This document shows positions 16,575-24,664 of a stretch of DNA of 64,000 nucleotides, piece after piece. Under the pieces are notes generated by a model. The model was not told the origin of the DNA, searched no databases, and was given only the letters and a program-made list of their open reading frames with translations. A program made the position numbers and the translations under genes. Location: positions 22,225 through 86,224 of the forward strand of contig CAYNZH010000004.1 in NCBI GenBank assembly GCA_964401685.1, given 5' to 3'. How positions within the stretch are numbered: position 1 is the stretch's first letter; the number at the start of each line of letters is the position of its first letter. The stretch comes from DASRQK01 sp964401685. Its GTDB lineage: Bacteria > Bacteroidota > Bacteroidia > Sphingobacteriales > Sphingobacteriaceae.

Positions 16575-18953
16575 CTAGTTGGTGAGCCGCTCTTCGAAAA
16601 GTTTCAGGATTCTCTTGTATTCGTCTGTCCAACCACTAGGTGTCGTAAATGCATGATCCTCGACGGGATATACCGCAAGTTCCCAATTGTCCTTGCCCAG
16701 CTCTATCAGTCGCTGGCTGACCCGTACGATGTCCTGGAAATGTACGTTTACGTCGAGCATTCCATGGCACATTAACAAATGGCCCTGGAGTCCTTCAGCA
16801 AAGTAAATCGGTGAGGACCGGCGGTACGCGATAGGATCGTCGAAGGGTTGATTCAGGATATTGGAGGTATACCCGTGATTGTAATGAGCCCAATCCGTGA
16901 CGGAACGGAGTGCTGCTCCGGCCGCGAAAACGTCGGGCTCATTGAACAAAGCCATAAGCGTTATAAATCCACCATAAGAACCCCCGTAGATTCCGATGTT
17001 TTTGGCATTAACCCCATACTTTTCAATCAGAAGTTTTGCGCCGTCGACCTGGTCGGATAAGTCCTTGCCGCCCATGTGTCTGTAAATTCCTGTACGGTGA
17101 TCCCGACCATAGCCCGAGCTCGCTGTGAAGTCTATATCCAGTACCGTATAACCTAAATCGACCAGCAAATTGTGAAACATATATTCCCGGAAATATTGAC
17201 TCCACCAAAAGTGCACATTCTGCAAATAGCCAGCGCCGTGGACAAAAATTACCGCAGGCCGTGATTCCTTGGGATTCTCCGGCTGATACAGACGCGCATA
17301 GACATCATCACCATGACGGTTCTTAAAAGATATGACCTCAGGTTCACGCCATGCGTAGGCATCAAATTCTTCAGTGGTCGAGTAAGTCACCTGCGTGAGC
17401 TCAGCTCCAGGCCTGTTTTCCTGAATATAAAGTTCCCAGGGCTTGTTTGAATAAGAATACCGAATAGCCAACCACTTCTCGTCAGGGGACATGGTTACTT
17501 CGTTCCCACCTTTTTGGTTCGTGATTTGCAAGAGTGGACCTCCGGTCACGGGAAGCCTGTAAAAGTGGGTAATCCCCGGGTGATCCTTGTTTGCCGTGAT
17601 ATAAAAATGCTTTTTATCCGCTGATAACTCGAGAGACCGCACTTCCCAATTGCCATCAGTGAGCTGCTTTTTTTCTCCAGAATGAATGTTGGCAGTATAC
17701 AAATGGGAGTATCCTGTGGCTTCACTCTGGAAATAAATGTGCTCTTCATCTATCCAGCCGACGTTGCCGCCGCGAAAACCACTGATTCCCGGGCCACCTA
17801 TCCATGCTTCGTCCCTTTGTCTATCTATCAGAGAAAGGCTCGCATCCTCCGCATTTAATTTCAGTAGCCAGCGATCCTTATTGTCGGCTGCGGTCGCGAC
17901 AAGGAAGGCCGCAGATCCGGTTTCATTCCATATTGGGCTTCCCAACGTCACATTTCTGTCCTCATTTTTGGCTAGTAACGCTTCTTTTTTCTCTGGATAA
18001 TCATTCCAAAAGTCTGGCAAATCCTTGATCCCGGGGATGGTTGACTGGTCAATTTCGAGCACAGTGTCCCTCTCGCGGTCGTAAATAAAGGATTTAGAGG
18101 TGGAGAGCGTATTTCCCACTTTTGTCCGTGTGGAAATGTTTTCCGTGTATCCAGATTCAGTTACATAATTTGGGACGACTGTCCCCTTGTTGCCGCTTGC
18201 CGGGGAAGTGATTCTGTAACTCACAAATCGCAGGTCTGGGCTGATTTCAACCGAGTTTAAAATTCCATCCTTCACCTGAATCGCGGGAATCGCAGGTTCT
18301 CCACGGCTTGCTTCGCGCTGCGCCTGCCGGATAGAGTCTTGCCTCTTACCTTCTTTCAAGACGTCAAACAACTCCATTTGATCCTCCTGAAGCCATTTAT
18401 CCTGGGTCGAAAGGCGTGACTCCCTTTCGGCTGAGCGGCCGGAGCCACCTTCTCCCCGTTGAAAATTAGTAAGCTGTATCAATTCCTGTTTTTCCAGAGA
18501 AAGCGTGAAAAAATTATCACCCTGCTGAAACACAATGCTCTTTTCCCCCGGGCCAAAGCGGACATTTATTTCGTTTGCAGAAGTCTGAGTCAACTGCGTT
18601 GTTCTTCCTGACCGTACATCCTGAATGAAAATATCTCCATTCTTTGTAAATACCATCCGTCTTTTTGCCTTATCATACACACCCGACCTTAAAATCTCTC
18701 GTTGCTCTTCAGTGCCCACCTTTTGGGGGGTCAGGTTTTTTGGGGATATTTTGAAAAGCGAAGACGTGGCTTCCGCTTCTGGATTCCAGTTGAAATAAAC
18801 CTGAGAACTGTTCGCATTCCAAAAAATGCCATCCGGCGAGGTACCCATCCATTTGGGATCGCGCATGATTTTTTCTACCGAGAGTACGCTTGTCTGGCTA
18901 AATGCCACACTGGTAAAGGCACTTAGAAATAAAAAAAGTACAATTCTGCCCAT
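16575..18953 (-). CDS. S9 family peptidase, dipeptidyl-peptidase IV-like
   Basis: The 792-residue exported serine peptidase has a signal peptide (1-20, cleavage near VAFSQ), an N-terminal eight-bladed propeller (DPPIV_N type) and a C-terminal alpha/beta-hydrolase. The triad is visible: Ser659 in GGSYGGF, Asp734 in HGMLDVNVHF and His767 in VEDHAF. It likely releases dipeptides or cleaves after proline in the periplasm. ATG 18953 is chosen for the signal peptide; the open frame extends upstream without homology-like sequence. A charged segment near residues 180-225 (rich in R, E, Q) interrupts the propeller. It is divergent from nhaA. Confidence 0.9.
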   Translation of the reverse strand: MGRIVLFLFLSAFTSVAFSQTSVLSVEKIMRDPKWMGTSPDGIFWNANSSQVYFNWNPEAEATSSLFKISPKNLTPQKVGTEEQREILRSGVYDKAKRRMVFTKNGDIFIQDVRSGRTTQLTQTSANEINVRFGPGEKSIVFQQGDNFFTLSLEKQELIQLTNFQRGEGGSGRSAERESRLSTQDKWLQEDQMELFDVLKEGKRQDSIRQAQREASRGEPAIPAIQVKDGILNSVEISPDLRFVSYRITSPASGNKGTVVPNYVTESGYTENISTRTKVGNTLSTSKSFIYDRERDTVLEIDQSTIPGIKDLPDFWNDYPEKKEALLAKNEDRNVTLGSPIWNETGSAAFLVATAADNKDRWLLKLNAEDASLSLIDRQRDEAWIGGPGISGFRGGNVGWIDEEHIYFQSEATGYSHLYTANIHSGEKKQLTDGNWEVRSLELSADKKHFYITANKDHPGITHFYRLPVTGGPLLQITNQKGGNEVTMSPDEKWLAIRYSYSNKPWELYIQENRPGAELTQVTYSTTEEFDAYAWREPEVISFKNRHGDDVYARLYQPENPKESRPAVIFVHGAGYLQNVHFWWSQYFREYMFHNLLVDLGYTVLDIDFTASSGYGRDHRTGIYRHMGGKDLSDQVDGAKLLIEKYGVNAKNIGIYGGSYGGFITLMALFNEPDVFAAGAALRSVTDWAHYNHGYTSNILNQPFDDPIAYRRSSPIYFAEGLQGHLLMCHGMLDVNVHFQDIVRVSQRLIELGKDNWELAVYPVEDHAFTTPSGWTDEYKRILKLFEERLTN

Positions 18954-19049
18954 TTTTATATTACGTTTAAAATTTGTTTTGACAATTAGGATTCGACTAA
19001 AATAGTCATTCTCCTTGCAAATTCGCACAGTAATTGTGAATAATTTAAT

Positions 19050-19057
19050 TAGTTTTG
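19050..19057 (+). promoter_or_regulatory. -7 promoter box immediately before nhaA
   Basis: TAGTTTTG matches TAnnTTTG and ends only 5 bases before the nhaA ATG, which would place the transcript start at or next to the start codon. The nearest TTG upstream is at 13-base spacing, shorter than usual. Confidence 0.4.
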
Positions 19058-19062
19058 CCGTC

Positions 19063-20399
19063 ATGCAATTGCTTAGCTCTGTAAAACGGTTTTTGAATTC
19101 CAGTATAGGTCCGGGTTTGATCCTTATTGGATGCGTTGTTATCTCCCTTTTGATTGCGAATAGCCCCTTGGGGCCAAGTTTTGAGACTTTGCTGGCCACT
19201 GAACTAGGCTATCAGTCGGATTGGCTGGAACTGCGCTATCCGCTATTGTTGTGGGTGAACGATGGGCTGATGGCGATTTTTTTCCTGCTTGTAGGCATGG
19301 AAATAAAGAGGGAACTAGTCGAAGGCCACCTTTCTTCACCCAAAAAAGCTGCGCTTCCCGTGTTGGCGGCCATCGGTGGAGTGGTTGTACCTGCGTTGAT
19401 CTATGTTTCTCTGAATAGTGGCACTGAGTCATCGCAGGGGTGGGCTATTCCGATGGCTACAGATATTGCGTTTGCGCTCGCCATCGTAACCATGCTCGGC
19501 AAGAAAGTGCCTATTTCTCTGAAGATTTTTTTAGCCGCACTCGCTATAGTAGACGATTTGATGGCCATCCTGGTCATTGCCCTCTTTTACGCCGGTGATC
19601 TGCATTTTACTTACTTGTGGTACGCTGCCGCGCTTTTCGCGCTAATGCTGATTTTTAACAAGCTTGGGTTGAAAAGCCTTGCGTTTTACCTGATTCCTGG
19701 GTTGTTTATCTGGTATTTCATTCATCATTCGGGNNNNNNNNNNNNNNNNNNNNNNNNNNNNNNNNNNNNNNNNNNNNNNNNNNNNNNNNNNNNNNNNNNN
19801 NNNNNNNNNNNNNNNNNNNNNNNNNNNNNNNNNTTGCGTTTTACCTGATTCCTGGGTTGTTTATCTGGTATTTCATTCATCATTCGGGAATTCATGCAAC
19901 TATTGCAGGAGTGTTGGTCGCCTTCACTTTGCCCGTCTCAGCGGCCAAACCTGGGGGGATATCTCCCTTAGTGAAACTCGAGCATGCGCTGGCTCAGCCG
20001 GTCAGTTTGCTTATCATGCCTGTTTTTGCCTTGGTAAACACCAACATTGCCTTCGAGTCTGCGATGTTGGAGGGGCTTTTTTCTCCTTTGGGATTAGGCA
20101 TCATTTTGGGTCTATTTGTTGGGAAGCCCTTGGGGATCTTTGCGATTACCTGGATTTCAGTCAGATTAGGGCTATGCGCGATGCCTGAAAACGCGCGAAT
20201 GGCTCACGTTCTGGGTGTCGGGATGCTCGCGGGAATCGGTTTTACGATGTCGATATTTATCGCTGTGCTTTCATTCATGGGGCAGGAACAGCTGCTGGCT
20301 ACTGCCAAGTTTGCCGTTCTTCTCGCTTCTGTTTTCTCGGCCACTTGTGGGGCGTTGTTTTTGACTTATTTGGACCGTAAGGCTGCCGCATCTGCATAG
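19063..20399 (+). CDS. nhaA: Na+/H+ antiporter NhaA (split by an artificial gap)
   Basis: NhaA exports Na+ (or Li+) in exchange for H+ across the inner membrane. The two halves (from ATG 19063, and the part after 19833) carry typical NhaA sequence, including PMATDIAFALA, AIVDDLMAIL (the paired aspartates of the ion site) and GMLAGIGFTMSIF. As written, a 100-N run plus a duplicated 55-bp segment breaks the frame. Removing the Ns and one copy (155 bases) restores a continuous 393-residue protein, close to E. coli NhaA (388). The gene is therefore intact, not a pseudogene. The upstream start at 19015 is rejected since MQLLSSVKRFLNS is the usual NhaA beginning. It overlaps the convergent DUF4197 gene by 34 bases. 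Confidence 0.95.
19679..19733 (+). repeat. 55-bp contig-end duplicate, left copy (in nhaA)
   Basis: This 55-bp segment is identical to 19834-19888 on the other side of the N run. The exact k-mer length and placement at both contig ends mark it as an assembly overlap, not a biological repeat. Confidence 0.95.
19734..19833. other. Assembly gap, 100 N (artificial)
   Basis: Exactly 100 N between two identical 55-bp ends. No sequence is missing: joining the ends restores the nhaA frame. Confidence 0.95.
19834..19888 (+). repeat. 55-bp contig-end duplicate, right copy (in nhaA)
   Basis: Identical to 19679-19733; see the left copy. Confidence 0.95.
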
Positions 20400-21106
20400 G
20401 CAAACACTTTTTTTAGGAGTGGCGTGCTTCGGCTGGCTAAATTGTTTCGGATTTGCCTTTCTTCTTGGGCCACTTGATAGAAAAGTCCCTCAATTGCTTT
20501 TTGGGTGACAAACATTTGGAGATCCGGTTCGATTTTTTCGCCTCCTAAGGGCAATTTATTGTAACCGCTGATCACCGTATTCCAGTAGCGGGCAACCTGA
20601 TGCTCGTTGATTGCGGACTGCACAATAGGGCTGAATTTTTCGGTTAGAGCGGCGGCCGTAGTGCGCATAAAAAATTGGGTCGCGGCATCGTCCTGTCCGC
20701 TGAGTAGAATGTCGAACGCATCTTGGATTGTTAGCTGGGATAGTGCTGAAACGAATACTGGCGCGGCTTCTTTGACGGCCGTCTCAGCAGCACGATTGAG
20801 TTGCACAATCAGGTCGTCGACTACGGAGCCTAGACCTATGGACCGGAGTGTTTGCTCTATCTTTACGGCTTCGACCGGCATCAGGATTTTCACCGCTTCA
20901 TTTCCCAGAAAGCCATCCCGCAGAGACAGCGTCTCTATGCTATTGTCTAACCCCTGACCCAATGCCTGTTTTATGCCCAGTGCGGCTTCCGTCCGGCTCA
21001 CCGTCGATGATGAAGTGCCTCCTTGGGGCAAAGTTGCTAGCATATCACAGCCACTAAGCAAAAACCCCAAACACAAGCAAGCCACTGTTTTGATTGTACT
21101 ACCCAT
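20366..21106 (-). CDS. DUF4197 lipoprotein
   Basis: The 246-residue protein begins with a lipoprotein signal (MGSTIKTVACLCLGFLLSGC). The rest is helical and matches the DUF4197 pattern: EAALGIKQALGQGLDNSIE near the N-terminus, VKILMPVEAVKIEQTLRSIG, and a YWNTVISGYNKLP motif in the second half. No function is established for the family. It starts 13 bases after the NAGPA-domain gene on the same strand, so the two are probably co-transcribed. Its 3' end overlaps nhaA by 34 bases. Confidence 0.87.
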   Translation of the reverse strand: MGSTIKTVACLCLGFLLSGCDMLATLPQGGTSSSTVSRTEAALGIKQALGQGLDNSIETLSLRDGFLGNEAVKILMPVEAVKIEQTLRSIGLGSVVDDLIVQLNRAAETAVKEAAPVFVSALSQLTIQDAFDILLSGQDDAATQFFMRTTAAALTEKFSPIVQSAINEHQVARYWNTVISGYNKLPLGGEKIEPDLQMFVTQKAIEGLFYQVAQEERQIRNNLASRSTPLLKKVFAYADAAALRSK

Positions 21107-21119
21107 TTTTATTGTTTTT

Positions 21120-22001
21120 TTAAAAGACTAAAATTGCATTCGCGACCTTCCTTTCCCCCTTATGATCAAAGAGTTTGTTGTCGCTTGGGTAATTAACAAT
21201 TCCATCCGCCTCTTGGTTTTGAATAAAAAGAGCCGTGGAGCCACCACCGTCCAGATTGATCGCCTCAATTGCCCCCAATGCTTCTAAAAGCAGGGTTACT
21301 TCATGCATATTCATGCCCTGTGCCTGAGCATTCCGACCGTCTATAGCCATTAGAATTATTTTATTTCCCGGAAGAATTGCAACCACTGATCTAGGGTGCC
21401 GGTTATTGTTAAATGCATTGTCCTCCGGGGGCGAAGGCTTTCCATTTTGCAAAAGTACCGGTCCGCTCACCAGCAGGTTGTCGTAGTTGAGTGCCACATC
21501 CCAGTCCACCACGGTATTGTCACCGGCGATAATCTTTGCGCGCTTTCCTTTTTTCGTCAACACAAGGGCACCATTAGCGCGTTCATTCCTTGCTCCCGAG
21601 GCTAGAAAAAGCTCGGTTTGATTGAGTTCCTCGCCATCAATAACAATTCTGGTTACCGAGCCGCCAGTCTTTGTATTGAAAAATGAGGCGTTGATCGCTG
21701 CGAGTGCATTGTTTTCTTTGGCAAAGCCACTAGTGGCTTTAAATCCTTCTGCTACACCGGCTAAACCCAAGCGACGCTTGCGGTTTTTCAGGTCAATTTC
21801 CAAATAATTGATCTCCTGCACGGAGGAAAATAAGGTGTCAAAGTGCCCCTGTTTCCAGACCAGACCCGGCGCAATTTCTGTTTCATTCCATTTAAAGTTC
21901 TTAATTCGCTCAGACTCCGAACTGTTTTGTGCTAAACTGCTGCTTACCAGCCCAAATGTCAAAAATAATAGCAGTAAGCCGAAGGATGCGTTGTGTTTCA
22001 T
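21120..22001 (-). CDS. Secreted phosphodiester glycosidase (NAGPA-domain) protein
   Basis: The 293-residue protein has a signal peptide (1-24, cleavage after SLAQ). Its NAGPA domain shows ALAAINASFFN near the middle, LLVSGPVLLQNGK, HPRSVVAI and the C-terminal NLDGGGSTALF motif. The domain is named after the enzyme that removes GlcNAc from a phosphodiester on lysosomal glycoproteins. Bacterial members are thought to cleave phosphodiester-linked sugars in surface polymers. The substrate is unknown here. It is the first gene of a two-gene unit with DUF4197 and is divergent from the TM2 gene. Confidence 0.9.
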   Translation of the reverse strand: MKHNASFGLLLLFLTFGLVSSSLAQNSSESERIKNFKWNETEIAPGLVWKQGHFDTLFSSVQEINYLEIDLKNRKRRLGLAGVAEGFKATSGFAKENNALAAINASFFNTKTGGSVTRIVIDGEELNQTELFLASGARNERANGALVLTKKGKRAKIIAGDNTVVDWDVALNYDNLLVSGPVLLQNGKPSPPEDNAFNNNRHPRSVVAILPGNKIILMAIDGRNAQAQGMNMHEVTLLLEALGAIEAINLDGGGSTALFIQNQEADGIVNYPSDNKLFDHKGERKVANAILVF

Positions 22002-22019
22002 AAAAATTTATTATTTTTG
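21991..22019 (+). promoter_or_regulatory. Promoter of the TM2-domain gene
   Basis: TTG at 21991-21993 and TATTTTTG at 22012-22019 are spaced by 18 bases, a good Bacteroidota promoter. It overlaps the start codon of the divergent NAGPA gene. Confidence 0.65.
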
Positions 22020-22052
22020 ATTTCACGAAACTAACAATTAATAACGCTGATT

Positions 22053-22415
22053 ATGCAACACAGGAATATTTTTTTAGGAATTTCTGGGCTTTCTACTGAA
22101 GAACTCAGCTATCTGGACTACGTAAGCCAGACATTTTCCGAAGAACAGGCCAAGAAACTTGCGCTGATTTACAGTGGCAAAAGAAAGAGCCCCCGGGATA
22201 TTATGCTCTTTACGTTGGTCGGATTTTTTGGTTTTGCGGGACTCCAACGCTTCGTGCTCAATCACATTGCGATGGGTGTGCTTTTTTTCATTACCATCGG
22301 CTTTTTTTGGATAGGCACTATCATTGACCTTATCAATCACCGGAAACTGACCAACACGTATAACGAAGCCCGCGCGCGAGAATCCGCACGCATGGTTTTG
22401 GGCAATTATTATTGA
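22053..22415 (+). CDS. TM2-domain membrane protein
   Basis: The 120-residue protein has a polar N-terminal 50 residues and a TM2 domain of two helices (about 54-72 and 77-95) joined by a short turn, including GFAGLQRFVLNH and GFFWIGTIIDLI. TM2 proteins occur in many bacteria and their function is not defined. The ends are predicted to be cytoplasmic. It has its own promoter, and its last 7 bases overlap the convergent methyltransferase gene. Confidence 0.88.
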   Translation: MQHRNIFLGISGLSTEELSYLDYVSQTFSEEQAKKLALIYSGKRKSPRDIMLFTLVGFFGFAGLQRFVLNHIAMGVLFFITIGFFWIGTIIDLINHRKLTNTYNEARARESARMVLGNYY

Positions 22416-23587
22416 GAAACTTCGGGCGCTTCTCTCGTTCCCTTATATAGTTCATATTCCAGGAGACGGCAATCCAATCTCCCGTTATAGAATTCTATTC
22501 TCCTCGAGGCCCTGAGACCGATTTTTTTTGCTAGATCCGGATTTCCAGTAAAGACATAGCCGCGGTATCCAGGGCAGTCCTTTTTCATGAAATCGCCGAT
22601 CTCAGCATAGGTCTGCTCCAGTTTTGTATGTACGCCAAGTCTTTCGCCATATTCCGGATTAAACACAATTACGCCGTTTTCATCGGAGGGCGCCGTGATC
22701 TGGCGGAAATCTGCGACTTCAAATTCGATCAGCTGGTCAACGCCCGCGGTTTTGGCGTTCGCCATTGCAATGTTGACTGCCTCTTTTGAAATATCCGAAG
22801 CTAAAATGCGTACGCCGGGTTTCTTGATGATCTGATCTTTGAGGCGTCTTCTTTCGGTAAAAAACACTTGCTCGTCATAGCCCAGAATATGCATGAAGCC
22901 ATAATTCATCCTGAAAAGTCCCGGTTTGCGCTGCGTGGCAATCAGGGCAGCTTCGATGGCCAAAGTCCCCGATCCGCACATAGGATTTACGAAGGCAGCT
23001 TTAGTGTCCCATTTTGTCGCATACACGACGGCAGCAGCGAGGGCCTCTAACATGGGAGCCTTTCCGGGAAGCTTTCTATAACTGTGTTTCGCAAGGGTTT
23101 CACCCGAACTGTCTATGAAAATTTCCGCTTGTTCCTCATGCCAATGTAGGTGAATCACAGTTTTATTCAATTCCGGGCCACTATTTGGTCTCAAACCCTT
23201 CTGCGCCTTGATACGATCCGCAATAGCGTCCTTCACTTTGAGGTTCGCAAAGAGCGGCGTTGTGATGGAAGGATTGTTGACATGTGAAGTGACGCTGACG
23301 TAGCCATCAAAGGCAATGAGTTTTTCCCACTCAATCGTGACCAATTCCTGATATAGATCGTCTGGACTGTTTGCGGCAAAACTTTTTAAAGAGTACAGGA
23401 TTTGGCTTGCACAATGAAGATTTAGATTCAAGCGAATGCAATCGTTTAGGGTACCTTGCATGATTAAACCCGTCTGAAAACGGCTATCCACTTCAAATCC
23501 CTGATTTACAACTTCGTCCTCTAGATAGGGCGATAGCCTTTTATTGCAAGTCAAAACGAGCTTGCTCTTAGTGTTGAAAACTTCCAT
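22409..23587 (-). CDS. THUMP-domain class I SAM-dependent RNA methyltransferase
   Basis: The 392-residue protein has an N-terminal ferredoxin-like/THUMP region (1-160) and a Rossmann methyltransferase domain. The SAM-binding motif is NPMCGSGTLAIEAALIA, with an acidic end to strand 2 in ILASDIS. The catalytic motif IV reads NPEYGERLG rather than the common NPPYG. It belongs with the RlmL N-terminal half/YpsC group (23S rRNA guanine-N2 methylation at the G2445 position is the best guess), often mis-named N6-adenine DNA methylase. The exact target is inferred. A TAACTTTG promoter box lies 12 bases upstream. Confidence 0.88.
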   Translation of the reverse strand: MEVFNTKSKLVLTCNKRLSPYLEDEVVNQGFEVDSRFQTGLIMQGTLNDCIRLNLNLHCASQILYSLKSFAANSPDDLYQELVTIEWEKLIAFDGYVSVTSHVNNPSITTPLFANLKVKDAIADRIKAQKGLRPNSGPELNKTVIHLHWHEEQAEIFIDSSGETLAKHSYRKLPGKAPMLEALAAAVVYATKWDTKAAFVNPMCGSGTLAIEAALIATQRKPGLFRMNYGFMHILGYDEQVFFTERRRLKDQIIKKPGVRILASDISKEAVNIAMANAKTAGVDQLIEFEVADFRQITAPSDENGVIVFNPEYGERLGVHTKLEQTYAEIGDFMKKDCPGYRGYVFTGNPDLAKKIGLRASRRIEFYNGRLDCRLLEYELYKGTREAPEVSQ

Positions 23588-23598
23588 ATATATTTTAG

Positions 23599-23606
23599 CA
23601 AAGTTA
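23599..23606 (-). promoter_or_regulatory. -7 promoter box for the THUMP methyltransferase gene
   Basis: The minus strand reads TAACTTTG, an exact TAnnTTTG match 11 bases before the start codon. On the + strand a near match, TAACTTTA (about 23629-23636), points to the divergent DUF3127 gene. Confidence 0.55.
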
Positions 23607-23658
23607 CTTATATTATAAGTATAAATGTGTAACTTTACGATTTAATAAACAATTTGAG

Positions 23659-24045
23659 ATGGAAATCAGAGGAAAAGTACATGAGATTGGAGAAGTCCAA
23701 CAGGTGACCGATACGTTTAAGAAGAGAGACTTGGTAGTTCAATATGCTGAGAACCCCCAGTTTGTGGAATACATCAAATTTGAGGCGACTCAGGACAGAA
23801 CGAGTATTTTTGATTCCCTGGCGGTTGGGGACGAGGTCGAGGTTTCCTTCAATCTTCGGGGGCGTCCCTGGACAAATAAAGAAGGCATCACAACCTACTT
23901 TAACTCTTTAGTTGCGTGGAGAGTAAACAAAATTGCTGGGAATGCCGCTGGCTCAGCCGGTGCAGACGCCGGGTCGGGTTTTCAGGCTCCTCCTCCAGTA
24001 GATATTTCTTCGGATGACGGCAAGGACGATGACCTTCCGTTTTAA
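23659..24045 (+). CDS. DUF3127 protein (OB-fold-like, Bacteroidota)
   Basis: The 128-residue cytoplasmic protein has a conserved N-terminal domain (1-95: MEIRGKVHEIGEVQQV, FKKRDLVVQY, VSFNLRGRPW, YFNSLVAWRV) followed by a Gly/Ala-rich linker and an acidic tail ending DDGKDDDLPF. The tail closely resembles the DDDIPF tail of SSB. With the beta-rich domain this suggests a nucleic-acid-binding OB fold that could use SSB-interacting partners. That is inference; the DUF has no assigned role. Two hairpins follow the stop codon. Confidence 0.87.
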   Translation: MEIRGKVHEIGEVQQVTDTFKKRDLVVQYAENPQFVEYIKFEATQDRTSIFDSLAVGDEVEVSFNLRGRPWTNKEGITTYFNSLVAWRVNKIAGNAAGSAGADAGSGFQAPPPVDISSDDGKDDDLPF

Positions 24046-24060
24046 TATACGGTAAATGCG

Positions 24061-24097
24061 TGAGGCTGGCATTTAAAAATAGCCTCAACATGTTTTG
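24061..24097 (+). terminator. Hairpin terminator after the DUF3127 gene
   Basis: TGAGGCT pairs with AGCCTCA around a 13-base loop, followed by ACATGTTTTG. The U run is weak. Confidence 0.6.
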
Positions 24098-24121
24098 TGC
24101 TAAGAATGAGAATTAAAAATT

Positions 24122-24155
24122 AGAGGCCCTTCAGATTCTGGAGGGCCTCTTCATT
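24122..24155. terminator. Bidirectional terminator between DUF3127 and the fumC-operon lipoprotein
   Basis: AGAGGCCCT (24122-24130) pairs perfectly with AGGGCCTCT (24142-24150). T-rich runs flank both sides (TTCATTTT on +, AATTTTTAATT on -), so it can end transcripts from both convergent genes. Confidence 0.8.
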
Positions 24156-24160
24156 TTGTG

Positions 24161-24664
24161 TTATTCCCAACGCTTTTTCGGTACGCAGGTTATGTCTTGC
24201 ACTTTTCTGAGCAAAATAGGGCGGGGATCGTATCGATTTTCAAGCACAAGTGAGTCTTCAGAATAGCTTACAATCTTGTATCTAGGCAGGAATTGCCCTG
24301 AGCGGTGGCATCCGCCGACTTTTTGCTTCCAATTTTCTTTGGTGTACAGCCCGTCGACGAGCAAGCTATCGCCACGAACAACATAGACGCCTTTTGCGTA
24401 TTCTTCCCATTGGCCGTCACCGTAGCATTCATCCAGGGTGTTTTTGGCCTGGGAGTGGGTGTTCATCGTTGCATAAATCGAATCACAGGTGATTTTGAGT
24501 TCGTGCATTGTAAACTGTAGCAGGTCGTCCTGGAAGGGCACACTGTCCTGGACCCAAACGCCCTGGAGGTATTCAGCTCCAGGATGCTGGTATTCCGAGT
24601 TTCGCTCACAACCGACTAGGAGCAGCGCCAAAAAAATCGTTGGAATCAGAAGCAGGGAGCGCAT
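24161..24664 (-). CDS. Lipoprotein of unknown function, last gene of carB-fumC operon
   Basis: The 167-residue protein starts with a lipoprotein signal (MRSLLLIPTIFLALLLVGC). The mature part holds GVWVQDS, four further cysteines (in ITCDS, DECYG, GGCHR, ITCVP) and alternating polar/hydrophobic strands that suggest a small beta-rich domain of lipocalin/META-like type. I do not recognise a characterised family. Its ATG directly abuts the fumC stop codon with no spacer, so it is very probably translated with fumC. The four mature cysteines could form two disulfides in the periplasm. Confidence 0.75.
   Translation of the reverse strand: MRSLLLIPTIFLALLLVGCERNSEYQHPGAEYLQGVWVQDSVPFQDDLLQFTMHELKITCDSIYATMNTHSQAKNTLDECYGDGQWEEYAKGVYVVRGDSLLVDGLYTKENWKQKVGGCHRSGQFLPRYKIVSYSEDSLVLENRYDPRPILLRKVQDITCVPKKRWE

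Noticed and set aside
19679..19888. 55-bp direct repeats as attachment sites or transposon target repeats
   Set aside because: Length is identical at both gaps, each pair exactly abuts 100 N, and no mobile gene is present.
19063..20399. nhaA as pseudogene or as two tandem genes
   Set aside because: The break is caused by an N run with duplicated 55-bp contig ends; merging restores one intact gene.
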